Assembly: GCF_002849695.1 (NCBI RefSeq)
Contig: NZ_CP018937.1
Span: forward strand, 248,001-312,000
Source of the DNA: Bacteroides fragilis
Lineage (GTDB): Bacteria; Bacteroidota; Bacteroidia; Bacteroidales; Bacteroidaceae
Direction: 5' to 3'
DNA length: 64,000 nt
A model generated the notes under the pieces. That model worked only from the letters and a program-made list of their open reading frames with translations, was not told the DNA's origin and made no database searches. Shown in pieces: positions 46,427-57,211 of the stretch. How positions within the stretch are numbered: position 1 is the first letter of the stretch; each line of letters begins with the position of its first letter. Position numbers and translations under genes: made by a program.

Positions 46427-46939
46427 CTATCTTTTACGTGCAATTAATAATCCGCCTACGATACAAGCCAGCAACAGTATGCTGACTGCTTCGAAAGGCA
46501 ATACATATCCATATTTGCCGCTGCTTAGCAGTGCATGCCCGATGGTCTTGATACTGATTTCTACCGGTTCCGGATCGCTTGTCGGTACGAATTTGTGGGT
46601 CAGTGTGATAAAGAGCACCAGTGCCGCGCCTACTATGGTCGTGGCGAGTCCCGCCAGGAATTTACTCCGTTTCAGGTGAGCCGCCCGGTCGCCTTCTCCA
46701 CTCGTCAGCAGGATGGAGAATACGTAGAGCACCACAATACCTCCGGCATAGACCATGATCTGTACCGATCCGAGGAAAGTATACCCCAACAGAAAGTAGA
46801 TGCCTGCTGTGCCGAAAAGCACAAACAGCAGATAGGTGGCCGAACGTACGATGCGTTGTGTAGTCACCGTCAGTATGGACATGGCAATGATGAACACTGC
46901 CAGAAAGTAGAATACTACTGTTTCAAGTGTAAGTCCCAT
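46427..46939 (-). CDS. nuoJ: NADH-quinone oxidoreductase subunit J
   Basis: This 170-residue membrane subunit has five hydrophobic helices and the NuoJ pi-bulge region GSVQIMVYAGGIVVLYVF. It sits 6 bp after nuoI. It links the quinone site region with the antiporter-like subunits. Confidence 0.93.
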   Translation of the reverse strand: MGLTLETVVFYFLAVFIIAMSILTVTTQRIVRSATYLLFVLFGTAGIYFLLGYTFLGSVQIMVYAGGIVVLYVFSILLTSGEGDRAAHLKRSKFLAGLATTIVGAALVLFITLTHKFVPTSDPEPVEISIKTIGHALLSSGKYGYVLPFEAVSILLLACIVGGLLIARKR

Positions 46940-46945
46940 ATTCTT

Positions 46946-47425
46946 TTATTCTTTTTTCTTTTCGATTACTTTACTGCCTTCGTGATTGAGCTGCAGGATG
47001 AGCTTGCTCCGGTCGAATACGGCATGCTCAAATACCTGGTCGAAGGTGATTGCGTCGTGCGGGCAGGCATTGACACATAGCTGGCAGAAGATACACGAGC
47101 CGAGGTCGTACTCATACTTTGCCAGTATTTTCTTCTTTTTACCCTCTTCCGTTTCAACGGTCTCACTGGTCACTTTGATGGTATCGTTCGGACATGCCAT
47201 CTGGCACAGTCCGCAGGCTACGCAGCGATGCTCATTGTTTTCGTTGTGAGGCATGGTCAATGTACCGCGGAAACGGTCGAACATCTTGAGTTCTGCACGG
47301 TTTTCCGGGTATTGTTCGGTTACTTTCTTCCGGAAATACACCTTGATGGTGGTTTTCATACCCGTCAGCAGAGAGCCGATGCCTTGCATCAGGCCACCTA
47401 AATATGTATATTCTTCATTCTTCAT
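46946..47425 (-). CDS. nuoI: NADH-quinone oxidoreductase subunit I (two 4Fe-4S clusters)
   Basis: This 159-residue peripheral subunit has two ferredoxin motifs, CVACGLCQMACP and CIFCQLCVNACP, for clusters N6a and N6b. A charged insert (VETEEGKKKKI) lies between them. In this organism it is the likely entry point for electrons, since nuoE/F/G are absent. Confidence 0.95.
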   Translation of the reverse strand: MKNEEYTYLGGLMQGIGSLLTGMKTTIKVYFRKKVTEQYPENRAELKMFDRFRGTLTMPHNENNEHRCVACGLCQMACPNDTIKVTSETVETEEGKKKKILAKYEYDLGSCIFCQLCVNACPHDAITFDQVFEHAVFDRSKLILQLNHEGSKVIEKKKE

Positions 47426-47441
47426 TTTTCAGTCCTCCGGG

Positions 47442-48518
47442 TTAGAAGTGCAGTCCGAAGACTACGATTAATACCATGATTACCAGATTGACCATCGAAA
47501 TGGGCACTAAATATTTCCATTCCAGATTCAATATCTGATCAATGCGCAGACGTGGAAAAGTCCACTTGATCCACATCAGCAGGAATACCACGAAGAACGC
47601 CTTGCCAAAGAACCAGATGAAGCCCGGGATGTAATCCATTACGGCATTGAATCCGTCCAGACCGACGATATGCAACGGCATCCAGCCTCCGAGGAAGATA
47701 GTGGCAGCTACGGCGGCTACGATAAACATATTCAGGTACTCGGCCAAGTAGAAGAATCCGAAGTGCATACCCGAATATTCGGTATGGTAGCCCGCTGTCA
47801 ACTCACTTTCCGCTTCGGGAAGGTCGAACGGGCCGCGGTTACATTCTGCGTTTCCGGCTATCAGGTAGATAATGAAGGCGATCACCGCCGGGATGTGTCC
47901 CTTGAATATAAACCATCCGTTGGCCTGGTTCTCTACGATTTCGGAGAACTGCATGGTACCCATCAGTACCACCATCGTCAGGATACTGAGTCCCACGGAC
48001 AGTTCGTAACTGATGATCTGTGCACCGCTTCGCATGGCACCGATCAGTGAGAACTTGTTGTTCGAGCCCCATCCGGCCAGCAGGATACCTACCACACCGA
48101 TGCTCGAAGCCGCCAACAGGAAGAATACACCCACGTTGAAGTCCAGCACTTCCAGCCCCTTGCTGATGGGCAGGCAGGAGAAGGTGAGAAACGAAGCGAT
48201 AATCACCATGAACGGAGCCAGGTTATAGAGGAATTTATCCGAGTGTTTCAGCTCGATGATTTCTTTGGTCATCATCTTAAGCACGTCACAGAGCACCTGG
48301 ATGCTTCCCCACTTTCCTACACGGTTCGGTCCCAGACGGCACTGGAAGAAACCGCATACCTTACGCTCCATATAAATAAGGAGAATGGCAAGTATGGCAT
48401 ACAGGGCCACAATGCACACCCCGATTACGACACATTCAATGAATACAGCCAGCCCCTCCGGCATGACGGAGGTCAGAGTCTGGTGTATCCAGCTTGTTAT
48501 TATACTAAAGTCAAACAT
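47442..48518 (-). CDS. nuoH: NADH-quinone oxidoreductase subunit H (quinone-binding membrane subunit)
   Basis: This 358-residue protein has eight or more hydrophobic helices. NuoH signatures include [21 protein letters not shown] and the acidic loop [21 protein letters not shown], which forms part of the quinone chamber. It lies 35 bp after nuoCD. Confidence 0.95.
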   Translation of the reverse strand: MFDFSIITSWIHQTLTSVMPEGLAVFIECVVIGVCIVALYAILAILLIYMERKVCGFFQCRLGPNRVGKWGSIQVLCDVLKMMTKEIIELKHSDKFLYNLAPFMVIIASFLTFSCLPISKGLEVLDFNVGVFFLLAASSIGVVGILLAGWGSNNKFSLIGAMRSGAQIISYELSVGLSILTMVVLMGTMQFSEIVENQANGWFIFKGHIPAVIAFIIYLIAGNAECNRGPFDLPEAESELTAGYHTEYSGMHFGFFYLAEYLNMFIVAAVAATIFLGGWMPLHIVGLDGFNAVMDYIPGFIWFFGKAFFVVFLLMWIKWTFPRLRIDQILNLEWKYLVPISMVNLVIMVLIVVFGLHF

Positions 48519-48553
48519 ATGCTATATTTACGATTAGACGATTTACTATTTAC

Positions 48554-50146
48554 TTATCTGTCGATATCCGGCACCACATAGTCCAGCGTTCCGCCAATGG
48601 CGATCAGGTCGGCAATCTTGGCTCCCCGGCAGATGGTATCGACAGCCGAAACCAACGGCAGTCCCGTCGAACGGTAATGCAGGCGGTAGGGGGTCTTGTC
48701 TCCGTGGCTCTCGAGGAATACCCCGAATTCACCTCGGCTGCCTTCGACAGCAGTGTAGTAACTTCCCTCCGGCACCCGGATGATAGGTTTCATCTTCTCC
48801 TGTATCGGTCCTTCCGGAATGTTGTCTATCAACTGTTCGATGATGTTCAGACTTTCCATAATTTCATCCATACGTACCATGTAGCGGGCAAAAGAGTCAC
48901 CTTCGGTGTAAACGATCTCTTTAAAATCTACTTTGTCATATACACCATAAGGCATACGTTTGCGCACATCGCATGCCCATCCGCTGGCACGGCCTGTACC
49001 ACCGGTGCATCCGAAGGAAATAGCATCTTCGCGGCTCAGTACGCCTACACCTTTCAGGCGCTGCCGGGCAATGACGTTGCCGGTAAATACGTCGTGATAT
49101 TCGTGAATGATGCCACGCATGTAGGGGATGAATTTTTTCACTCTCGGGATGAAGTTCGGGTGTAGATCCGCTTGTACCCCACCAATAGTATTATAGTTCA
49201 TAATCAGACGTCCGCCACAGGTCTCTTCGAACATGTCCAGAATCATCTCACGGTCACGGAAACCGTAGAAGAAAGCGGTCAGTGCTCCCAAGTCCATCGC
49301 GAGGCACGAATAGAACAGCAGGTGGGAGTCGATACGCTGAAGTTCGTCCATAATGGTACGGATGTACTTCACACGTTCGCTGACTTCGATTCCCATTGCC
49401 TTTTCGATGCACATGCAAAGGGCATGGCGGTTTTGGTGTGCTCCTAAATAATCGAGCCGGTCGGTCAGTGCAAGGGTTTGCGGATAGGTGAGGCTTTCGT
49501 TCATCTTCTCGATTCCCCGGTGGATGTAGCCGCAGTTGGCATCGAGTTTCCTGATGGTTTCGCCTTCAAGCGATACGCGGAAACGCATTACTCCGTGGGT
49601 GGCCGGGTGTTGTGGTCCGATATTGACTACATATTCACGGTCATCAAAGATGACATTCTCCTGGGTTTGGTAAGTTCCGTCCGGGTTCAGTTCTATTTCC
49701 TGCGTGGTGTCATAGGTCTCTTCATTATCCATACGCAACGGGTTATCCTTTTCCGGATTATTATCTTTACGCATCGGATATCCTACCCAGTCGTTACGCA
49801 GATAAAGGCGCCTCATGTCGGGATGTCCGATGAATACAATGCCATAATAGTCGAATACTTCACGTTCGTTGAAGTCGGCCGCTTTCCAGATGTCACTGAC
49901 GGAAGGGATTTCCGGAGTTTCGCGGTTATCTGTGGATGTTTTTACAGCGATGCGTTCGCCGGTTACGGTCGATTCCAGATGGTAGACTACTCCAAGTCCC
50001 CGGGTTACGTTCGGTGCGTCGCCTTCCTCTGCCACTCCCCAGTCCATGCCTGTCAGGCTTTCGAGAAAGTCCATCTGCTTTTCGTTACGCAGACGCAGCA
50101 TCTCGTCGTGTAGTGCTGCGGGTTCTATGTATTTTATTTCTTCCAT
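48554..50146 (-). CDS. nuoCD: Fused NADH-quinone oxidoreductase subunits C and D
   Basis: This 530-residue protein joins a NuoC domain (about 1-160; FNEREVFDYYGIVFIGHPDMRR) to a NuoD domain (about 165-530; VVNIGPQHPATHGV, LTDRLDYL, CTGGTGRASG). NuoD contributes the quinone-reduction pocket. The fusion is known in Bacteroides and some other bacteria. It lies between nuoB and nuoH. Confidence 0.95.
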   Translation of the reverse strand: MEEIKYIEPAALHDEMLRLRNEKQMDFLESLTGMDWGVAEEGDAPNVTRGLGVVYHLESTVTGERIAVKTSTDNRETPEIPSVSDIWKAADFNEREVFDYYGIVFIGHPDMRRLYLRNDWVGYPMRKDNNPEKDNPLRMDNEETYDTTQEIELNPDGTYQTQENVIFDDREYVVNIGPQHPATHGVMRFRVSLEGETIRKLDANCGYIHRGIEKMNESLTYPQTLALTDRLDYLGAHQNRHALCMCIEKAMGIEVSERVKYIRTIMDELQRIDSHLLFYSCLAMDLGALTAFFYGFRDREMILDMFEETCGGRLIMNYNTIGGVQADLHPNFIPRVKKFIPYMRGIIHEYHDVFTGNVIARQRLKGVGVLSREDAISFGCTGGTGRASGWACDVRKRMPYGVYDKVDFKEIVYTEGDSFARYMVRMDEIMESLNIIEQLIDNIPEGPIQEKMKPIIRVPEGSYYTAVEGSRGEFGVFLESHGDKTPYRLHYRSTGLPLVSAVDTICRGAKIADLIAIGGTLDYVVPDIDR

Positions 50147-50184
50147 ATTTTAATGATTAATGCGAATCTGTGATGCATCTGGGT

Positions 50185-50775
50185 TTATTCCTTCTCAGGT
50201 TTCTTCTCTTTTCGGTTTACTCCTCCGAAGAATTTTTCTATCTTCACTTTGCGTTGCAGTTGCATCATGCCGTAATAGAATGCTTCGGGACGGGGCGGAC
50301 ATCCGGGAATGTATACATCGACCGGAAGAATCTTGTCTACTCCGTTTACTACATGATAGGACTTGCGGAACGGACCGCCGCTCACTGCACATCCTCCTAC
50401 GGCAATCACATATTTGGGATCTGCCATCTGATCATACAGACGCTTCAGTACCGGGGCCATTTTATTGGTGATGGTTCCGCATACCATAATCATGTCGGCC
50501 TGTCGCGGGCTGGCACGGGCTACTTCAAACCCGAAGCGGGCCATGTCATAACGCGCGGCACCCAGTGCCATGAATTCGATACCGCAACAGCTGGTTGCGA
50601 AAGTAAGCGGCCACAGCGAGTTGCTGCGTCCCCAGTTGATAAGATCGTCAAGCACTCCCACGAAGACGTTGGCTCCGCCTTCATTGAGTTCTTTGACCAT
50701 CTTTTCCAACGATTCGTTATCGATGAAGTCTTCATAGGGGATAGACTTTATTTTGGGCTTTTTCATTATTTCCAT
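50185..50775 (-). CDS. nuoB: NADH-quinone oxidoreductase subunit B (cluster N2)
   Basis: This subunit of up to 196 residues binds cluster N2. The ligands lie in [21 protein letters not shown] and [10 protein letters not shown]. The first ATG overlaps nuoA by 10 bp. The ATG three codons later (50766) would overlap the nuoA stop as TAATG and is equally likely. A lysine-rich C-terminal tail follows the conserved domain. Confidence 0.95.
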   Translation of the reverse strand: MEIMKKPKIKSIPYEDFIDNESLEKMVKELNEGGANVFVGVLDDLINWGRSNSLWPLTFATSCCGIEFMALGAARYDMARFGFEVARASPRQADMIMVCGTITNKMAPVLKRLYDQMADPKYVIAVGGCAVSGGPFRKSYHVVNGVDKILPVDVYIPGCPPRPEAFYYGMMQLQRKVKIEKFFGGVNRKEKKPEKE

Positions 50776-51116
50776 TCCAGTGCTCCTTTCTTCCAGGCAT
50801 AGGCAAGGCCCAGAACCAACACAACTAAAAAGAAGAGAATACTAATTAATCCTTGGGGTCCCAGATCGCGGGCAATCACTGCCCAGGGAAACAGGAATAC
50901 CGTTTCGACGTCGAACATCAGAAACAGGATAGCAAACAGGTAGTAACCTACGCGGAACTGCATCCATGATTTACCGCGTGTAGGGATACCACATTCATAC
51001 GCTTCGAACTTTTGCGCATTATACGATCGTGGTGAGATAGCGTTTGAAAGGGCTATCACCACACCGACAAAGGCAATTGCGGTCAGCAGAACGACAACTA
51101 ACAATGTAAAATTCAT
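50766..51116 (-). CDS. nuoA: NADH-quinone oxidoreductase subunit A
   Basis: This 116-residue protein has three hydrophobic helices and the NuoA loop [20 protein letters not shown] followed by [13 protein letters not shown]. It is the first gene of the operon. The 150-bp gap upstream shows no clear TAnnTTTG promoter. Confidence 0.95.
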   Translation of the reverse strand: MNFTLLVVVLLTAIAFVGVVIALSNAISPRSYNAQKFEAYECGIPTRGKSWMQFRVGYYLFAILFLMFDVETVFLFPWAVIARDLGPQGLISILFFLVVLVLGLAYAWKKGALEWK

Positions 51117-51266
51117 AATCCAATAGTATGTTTAGATTGAATAATCTGAAAGATGCAATAAATCGTCACACCTCTGAGTGACAACTGATTGAAAAGGGGT
51201 TGATAGCTACAGGACACAAGTGAATCTGTTCACAAATGGCATCGCTGTTCGTAGCTTGTAGCTTTC

Positions 51267-51644
51267 CTAAATAATGATTTTCCTTAATCCGTAGACATAG
51301 TAGGTCAGTGGATCCGACGGATTGTATGTATGTGAATAGATTGAATGATCTGATAAGGGATTATTTCTCATTCTGTATTTATGGAAGACCGTTTCGGGAC
51401 GGATAAAGCTTTTATCCGTTGGTACATGAGAAATATCTGCATGACCCATTTCGCAGGGCATGATGGTACAATAAAAATGGAATCGCTCCAGAATGTTCCG
51501 GTTTGCAGGAGCGGCTTGTGAAATAAAACATTCGTCCTGATCCGGATCTTCTATTATATAAGAGGTATTTGCCGCCTTCATCGTTACCGAATGAAGCAGC
51601 ACGGCAAGCGCTATCAGTATATAATATTTTAAGCTTTGTTTCAT
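51267..51644 (-). CDS. Small exported protein of unknown function
   Basis: This 125-residue protein has a probable signal peptide (MKQSLKYYILIALAVLLHSV, cleavage near AAN). The mature part contains three cysteines (ECFIS, YCTIMPCEMG) and ends KIII. I recognise no domain. It has its own promoter and lies between nuoA and trkH, in the same direction. Confidence 0.55.
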   Translation of the reverse strand: MKQSLKYYILIALAVLLHSVTMKAANTSYIIEDPDQDECFISQAAPANRNILERFHFYCTIMPCEMGHADISHVPTDKSFIRPETVFHKYRMRNNPLSDHSIYSHTYNPSDPLTYYVYGLRKIII

Positions 51645-51664
51645 TTCTATTCCTTAAACGGTTG

Positions 51665-51698
51665 CAAATATAGAATTTAATTTCATCTCTTTTGCAAA
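51665..51698 (-). promoter_or_regulatory. Bacteroides-type promoter for the small exported protein
   Basis: On the minus strand TTTG (51698-51695) is followed after 22 bp by TATATTTG (51672-51665), close to the Bacteroides consensus TTTG-N19-21-TAnnTTTG. The start codon is about 20 nt further on, so the leader is short. Confidence 0.55.
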
Positions 51699-51777
51699 CT
51701 CCATGTGACAAAAAAGGTTTTTTAATAAATCATATATTGTTCTATATTATACAACAAATGAGGTTATCCTCTTGTTT

Positions 51778-53229
51778 CTAATTCCTTTTCCAAAAATCTG
51801 AACTGAATAAAAGCAGTACGGTAAACAGCTCGAGACGTCCCAGCAACATGAGGAATGACAACAACCATTTTGCCAGATCGGGAAGTCCGTCCCATGAATA
51901 AGCGGGGCCGCAGCTACCCAGTCCGGGACCCATATTGCCGATACTTGAAATCACCGTACCGATGGATTCGGTAAAGCCTACTCCCATTGCCATCATCAAT
52001 AGTACACTGATGATGATGATAACGGCATATAGAAACGAGAAGGCCAGTACCGTCGAGAGTATGGAAGGGGAGATGACCTGTTTGTTCACCCGGACCGGGA
52101 GCACTGCATTCGGGTGTACGATGTGTTTAAACTCATTCCGTGATACCTTGGTGAGAATCACCATCCGGATGCATTTCATACCACCTGTGGTACTTCCGGC
52201 ACAGGCACCTATCAGCATAATGACAGTCAGGGTTCCCCAGAGTACAGGTACCCATTGCATATAGTCGGCCGTTACAAATCCGGTGGAAGTATGAAGCGAA
52301 GCTACTTGGAAGAAAGCTTTACGGAATGATTCTTCTGCGCCCATTGAAGTAGTACGGTAAAGTACCGCTGCGATGAATCCGGTAAAGATAATCACTGACA
52401 TGACGTACCATTTCAGCTCGGCATTCTGGGATACCTTCTTCAGCTTGCCGGTAAATAATAATAGAAGCAGCGTAAAGTTGATTCCGGACAGGAACATAAA
52501 AATGCCTATTACATATTCTATATAAGGTGAGTTGTAGTAAGCTATGCTGTCTTGTTTAGTGGAATAGCCTCCTGTACCTGTGGTGGCGAACGAATGGCAG
52601 ATACTGTCAAACAATCCCATGCCACCGAATAACAACAGAATTACTTCGATGGCTGTCAGTCCGGCATAAATCGTCCATATCCATTTGGCCGTCACGCCGA
52701 TACGGGGGTGCACTTTATCGTAAGTCGGTCCGCTGGCTTCGGCTGCGAAAAGCTGTACGCCGCTCACTCCGAAAATGGGCAGTACGGCAATGGTAAAAAA
52801 GACAATACCCAGTCCGCCTATCCATTGTGTCATGCTTCGCCAGAAAAGGAGTCCGTGGGGCAGTGCCTCTATGTCGTCAAGAATGGTGGCTCCGGTACTG
52901 CTGAATCCTGACATTGTCTCAAAGAAGGCGTTGGTAATGCTTGGTATGTAATGGCTAAGGTAGAACGGGAGCATTCCGAAGAGGGAGAATACGACCCATG
53001 CCACACTGACAATGACATATCCGTCGCGTCGGTTGAGTTGTTTTTCAGCTCCTTTTCCGACGGCAAGCAGGAGGATACCGACCAGAGTGGTCAATCCCGC
53101 CGACAATAGGAAACTGTTCAGGTCGTCTTCACCGTAAATCAGCGAAACGCCCGCACAGCAGAGTAACAGGGCGGTCTCTATCAGCAAGAGAAAACCTGTA
53201 ATGCGGTATATCATTTTGGAGTTTATCAT
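51778..53229 (-). CDS. trkH: Trk-type potassium uptake channel subunit
   Basis: This 483-residue membrane protein has four pore-loop repeats, seen as SGFSSTGAT, ATTGTGGYST, LHTSTGFVT and SIGNMGPGL, which form the K+ selectivity filter. The GACAGSTTGGMKCIR segment marks the membrane-loop gate area. It begins 4 bp after the trkA stop, so the two make one K+ uptake system. Confidence 0.93.
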   Translation of the reverse strand: MINSKMIYRITGFLLLIETALLLCCAGVSLIYGEDDLNSFLLSAGLTTLVGILLLAVGKGAEKQLNRRDGYVIVSVAWVVFSLFGMLPFYLSHYIPSITNAFFETMSGFSSTGATILDDIEALPHGLLFWRSMTQWIGGLGIVFFTIAVLPIFGVSGVQLFAAEASGPTYDKVHPRIGVTAKWIWTIYAGLTAIEVILLLFGGMGLFDSICHSFATTGTGGYSTKQDSIAYYNSPYIEYVIGIFMFLSGINFTLLLLLFTGKLKKVSQNAELKWYVMSVIIFTGFIAAVLYRTTSMGAEESFRKAFFQVASLHTSTGFVTADYMQWVPVLWGTLTVIMLIGACAGSTTGGMKCIRMVILTKVSRNEFKHIVHPNAVLPVRVNKQVISPSILSTVLAFSFLYAVIIIISVLLMMAMGVGFTESIGTVISSIGNMGPGLGSCGPAYSWDGLPDLAKWLLSFLMLLGRLELFTVLLLFSSDFWKRN

Positions 53230-53233
53230 ACCA

Positions 53234-54574
53234 TCAATTAAAGTACTTTTCTATCTTCTTGATCATCATGCTCAGGCAGAATACGACGACGTGGTCGCCT
53301 GCCTGGATAAGGGTGTCGCCCGTAACCAGTACACCTTCACCATTGCGGATCAGGCCGCCGATGGTAGTCCCCTTGGGCAGTCCCAGGTCTTTCACTTTGT
53401 TTTTGGTGATTTTTGCGTTTTCGGGTACAGTGAATTCCGCTACGTCCGCATTGGCAAAGGTCAGGCATTTCACGTTCGACACGTCCGCATCCAACATCAT
53501 CTGGTAGATGTGGCTGGCAGCAATCATTTTCTTGTTGATTACCGTACCGATATCCAGACTTTCGGCCATACCGATGTAGTCGATATTTTCGACTTCGGCC
53601 ACAGTTTTGCTCACTCCCATGCGTTTGGCGGCAAGGCAGGCCAGGATGTTGGTTTCCGAGTTGCCGGTCAAGGCTACGAAAGCTTCCGTATTCTTTAGCC
53701 CTTCTTCGATGAGCAAGTCCATGTCCCGTCCGTCTCCGTTGATGATCATTGTCTTGTCATCCAGTAATTCCGTCAGGCGATTGCAACGGTTAATATCATT
53801 ATCTACGATTTTCACTTGCATGTAATCCGGTACATACTGCGCCGTACGGACGGCAATGCGGCTGCCACCCATGATCATGACGTTGCGTACATCGGCATAT
53901 TCTTCCTTTCCGGCTATTTTTCGGATGTAAGGGATGTATTTCCGGGTTGTGGTGAAGTAAACGATATCGTGTAACTTGATGGTATCGTCTCCCCGGGGAA
54001 TGATGGTTTCAGTACCTCGTTTGATGGCTACCACGTGGTAGGGGATGTCCGGTGCACCCAGCTCGGCCAGTGTAACGTCCAGTATCTCCGCTTTTTCACG
54101 CATCTTTGTACCGATCAGGATCAGTGAGCCTCCGCAGAATTCCCACCATTGGCGTACCCAACTCATGCGCATGGACGATACGATCTCCTTGGCAGCCAGC
54201 ATCTCCGGGTAAATCAGTGAGTCGACGCCCAATTTCTGGAAAAACTCTTTGTTCTTCGGCAACAAGTACTCGTAGTTGTCGATGCGGGCTACTGTCTTTT
54301 CGGCTCCCAGATTGGTGGCAAGCATACATGCTGTCATGTTCCGGCTCTCGTCGGGGGTGACGGCTATAAAGAGATCTGCCTCTTTGATGCCTACCTCTTT
54401 CAGGCCGGAGATGGATGAAGGAGAGGCCGTGACAGTCATCAGGTCAAAGTTCGAACTGAGTGTGCTTAGTTTTTCTTCGTCGTCATCCATCAGGATAATA
54501 TCCTGTTTCTCGCGTGAGAGTAATTTAGCCAAGTGTGTGCCTACAGCTCCGGCACCAGCAATAATTATCTTCAT
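53234..54574 (-). CDS. trkA: Trk potassium uptake regulatory subunit with two RCK domains
   Basis: This 446-residue cytosolic protein has two nucleotide-binding Rossmann units, starting MKIIIAGAGAVGTHLA and about residue 225 (RNVMIMGGSRIA). Each is followed by a TrkA-C (RCK_C) domain, the second ending near VLVTGDTLIQAGDHVVVF. It gates TrkH in response to NAD(H) or ATP/ADP. It lies 40 bp after dxs and 4 bp before trkH. Confidence 0.93.
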   Translation of the reverse strand: MKIIIAGAGAVGTHLAKLLSREKQDIILMDDDEEKLSTLSSNFDLMTVTASPSSISGLKEVGIKEADLFIAVTPDESRNMTACMLATNLGAEKTVARIDNYEYLLPKNKEFFQKLGVDSLIYPEMLAAKEIVSSMRMSWVRQWWEFCGGSLILIGTKMREKAEILDVTLAELGAPDIPYHVVAIKRGTETIIPRGDDTIKLHDIVYFTTTRKYIPYIRKIAGKEEYADVRNVMIMGGSRIAVRTAQYVPDYMQVKIVDNDINRCNRLTELLDDKTMIINGDGRDMDLLIEEGLKNTEAFVALTGNSETNILACLAAKRMGVSKTVAEVENIDYIGMAESLDIGTVINKKMIAASHIYQMMLDADVSNVKCLTFANADVAEFTVPENAKITKNKVKDLGLPKGTTIGGLIRNGEGVLVTGDTLIQAGDHVVVFCLSMMIKKIEKYFN

Positions 54575-54614
54575 TTTGATTGCAAATTGCGGTTCTATTG
54601 CGTATTCTCGGAGA

Positions 54615-56561
54615 TTAAGAATGGGCAGTCATGCAACTTTCCACAGGAGCGTCCATCCGTAATTCGTTTTTAGTAATTGCCTTGTAAATGCCTTCTTCAT
54701 CCATCCCGCACAAGTGATAGAGTTGCTGTACCGATCCGTGTTCAATAAACTTGTCCGGTACACCGATACGCCTGATTTCGGGATAATATCCGTTGTCGGC
54801 CATGAACTCCAGTACGGCACATCCCATACCGCCTTTTATAATGCCGTCTTCCACTGTTATGACGTGGCGGAACTTTTTACCTACTTCGTGCAGTAACTCT
54901 TCATCGAGCGGCTTAAGGAAACGCAGGTCATAATGTGCCACAGAAATACCTGTTTCGGCTTCGGCACGTTCGATGGCACGGGCAGCCAACTTGCCGATAG
55001 GACCAATCGTGATTACCGCCAGATCATCTCCGTCCTTCAGTTTGCGTCCTTTTCCTACGGGGATCTCTTCCAGCGGGCATTCCCAATCTACGAGTGAACC
55101 CCGTCCACGAGGGTAGCGGATGGCGAAAGGTCCTTTGTCGGGCAATTGGGCTGTATACATCAGGCGGCGTAACTCGTGCTCGTCCATTGGTGACGAGATG
55201 GTCAGGTTGGGTATAGGGCGCAGATAGGCCATATCGAACACACCGTGGTGTGTCGGTCCGTCTTCACCTACCAGTCCGGCGCGGTCGAGGCAGAACACTA
55301 CGTTCAGTTTTTGTATCGCTACGTCGTGAATGATATTATCGTATGCCCGTTGCATGAACGATGAATAGATGTTGCAGAAAGGTAACAGGCCGTCTTTGGC
55401 CATACCTCCTGAGAAAGTTACGGCATGTCCTTCGGCGATGCCTACGTCGAAAGCGCGGTCCGGCATGCGGTCCATCAGTATGTTCATCGAGCAACCGCTT
55501 GGCATGGCGGGAGTGACCCCCATAATCAGTTTATTCTTTTCTGCAAGCTCCGCCAGTGTATGACCGAACACATCCTGGAAAAGCGGTGGCATTCCGTCCG
55601 TATTGGCTACAATCCGTTTTCCCGTTACAGGGTCAAATTTACCCGGAGCATGCCATATGGTGGCCTGTTTCTCTGCCGGACCGAATCCTTTTCCTTTGAT
55701 GGTGTGTAGATGCAGGATTTTGGGTCCCTGCATATCTTTGATGTCATGCAGGATGCGGGCTATGTTCTTTACGTCGTGCCCGTCGATAGGGCCGAAGTAA
55801 CGGATATTCATTCCCTCGAAAATGTTCTGTTGCTGGGCTGCCAGTGACTTCAGGCTGTTGCCCAGTCGTATCAGGGCTTTCCGGCGCTCTTCGTTGAGCA
55901 GACCCATTTTAAACAACAACCGTGATGTCTTGAAACGCAACTGATTGTAGCGGTTCGAGGTAGTGAGGTTAAATAAGTATTGTTTCATGCCACCTACACT
56001 GCGGTCGATGGCCATATCGTTATCGTTGAGTATAATCAGCAGATTGTTTGCGGTAGACGAAGCATTGTTCAGACCTTCGAAAGCCAGTCCGCCGCTCATG
56101 GATCCATCGCCGATTACCGCTACTACATGGCGGTCCCGTTCTCCCTTTCGTTCAGCTGCCACTGCCATGCCGAGCGCTGCCGAGATGGAGTTGGAGGCAT
56201 GTCCGCAAGTGAATGTATCATATTCGCTTTCTTCGGGTGAGGGAAAAGGGCGGATTCCGCCCAGTTTACGGTTGGTAGAGAAGGCTTCCCGTCGTCCGGT
56301 CAGTATTTTATGTCCATAAGCCTGATGACCTACATCCCATACAATACGGTCGTAAGGAGTATTGTACACATAATGCAGTGCTACGGTCAGTTCCACTACA
56401 CCGAGGCTGGCCGCGAAGTGTCCCGGGTTGCACGATAGTTCCTTGATGATGTCTTGCCTCAATTCATCGCATACCTCCGGCAGCTGATCTACACTGAGTT
56501 GGCGCAGGTCTTCGGGGTAATTGATAGTGTTTAGCAAGCTATATGTTGGTTCATTCTTCAT
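54615..56561 (-). CDS. dxs: 1-deoxy-D-xylulose-5-phosphate synthase
   Basis: This 648-residue ThDP enzyme makes DXP from pyruvate and glyceraldehyde 3-phosphate, the first step of the MEP isoprenoid pathway. The start at 56561 ([16 protein letters not shown]) gives family length; the ATG at 56612 would add an unlikely tail. The ThDP site [33 protein letters not shown], the pyrimidine-domain [13 protein letters not shown] and the transketolase C-domain are all intact. It heads dxs-trkA-trkH. Two TAnnTTTG-like elements lie on the minus strand at 56570-56577 and 56582-56589. Confidence 0.95.
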   Translation of the reverse strand: MKNEPTYSLLNTINYPEDLRQLSVDQLPEVCDELRQDIIKELSCNPGHFAASLGVVELTVALHYVYNTPYDRIVWDVGHQAYGHKILTGRREAFSTNRKLGGIRPFPSPEESEYDTFTCGHASNSISAALGMAVAAERKGERDRHVVAVIGDGSMSGGLAFEGLNNASSTANNLLIILNDNDMAIDRSVGGMKQYLFNLTTSNRYNQLRFKTSRLLFKMGLLNEERRKALIRLGNSLKSLAAQQQNIFEGMNIRYFGPIDGHDVKNIARILHDIKDMQGPKILHLHTIKGKGFGPAEKQATIWHAPGKFDPVTGKRIVANTDGMPPLFQDVFGHTLAELAEKNKLIMGVTPAMPSGCSMNILMDRMPDRAFDVGIAEGHAVTFSGGMAKDGLLPFCNIYSSFMQRAYDNIIHDVAIQKLNVVFCLDRAGLVGEDGPTHHGVFDMAYLRPIPNLTISSPMDEHELRRLMYTAQLPDKGPFAIRYPRGRGSLVDWECPLEEIPVGKGRKLKDGDDLAVITIGPIGKLAARAIERAEAETGISVAHYDLRFLKPLDEELLHEVGKKFRHVITVEDGIIKGGMGCAVLEFMADNGYYPEIRRIGVPDKFIEHGSVQQLYHLCGMDEEGIYKAITKNELRMDAPVESCMTAHS

Positions 56562-57211
56562 GATTCGGGCAAATTTAAATGCAAATTTAGTAAAAGAAAG
56601 CGGAAGGAGCATCTTTTTGATTGGAAATTTAATAGGTAAGGGCGGAAAGAGAGGCGGACCGATAAACTTGCGGATGGTGGGATGGTTTATAATGTGGTAT
56701 CTTCTTTTGTTAACATTGTTAATGCTATTTCAAAAATGTTTTCTTCCTGTTTGCATAGAACAAGTGTTTTGCATTTAAAAGGCTTGTTCTTTGCAGACAA
56801 AAGACTTGTTTTAACATAATGTTAAATCAAACCTTTTGCTTACTAAAGAATGAAGGTCTTGAAATTGTTGATATCGAGAGGGATAATACGTTCCTTCGTT
56901 TTTCTGTACTCTGATTTATCCGCTTGAAATTATAGACGATACTTGTCAAAGTCACAATGATATTAAGGCTTTGCTAACGGACACCGGTTTTGTGTTGCAA
57001 TGTTGCACCGGGGACTCTGAAGCCGGTTTAAAATGATTGTAGGGTTGTCCTGCAAGAATGAGGCATAGAGGTACTTATATGGATAAACGAAACATCCTTG
57101 TTTCTACTATCATCTGTTTCTGAAAGAATGGTGAGATGATTATTCATTCCCCTATTCCTGATTAGCCACTGTATGTGTGTGATATGCGGGTGATACAGAG
57201 GAATCCGGTAA
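56562..57211. other. Gene-less 650-bp interval with a short palindrome
   Basis: The interval between dxs and the alpha/beta hydrolase is AT-rich. It contains the palindrome TTTAACAT-A-ATGTTAAA (56810-56826), which could be an operator. I found no credible gene, RNA gene or mobile element here; a 74-codon open frame at 57028-57252 overlaps the hydrolase end and has no coding features. Confidence 0.5.
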
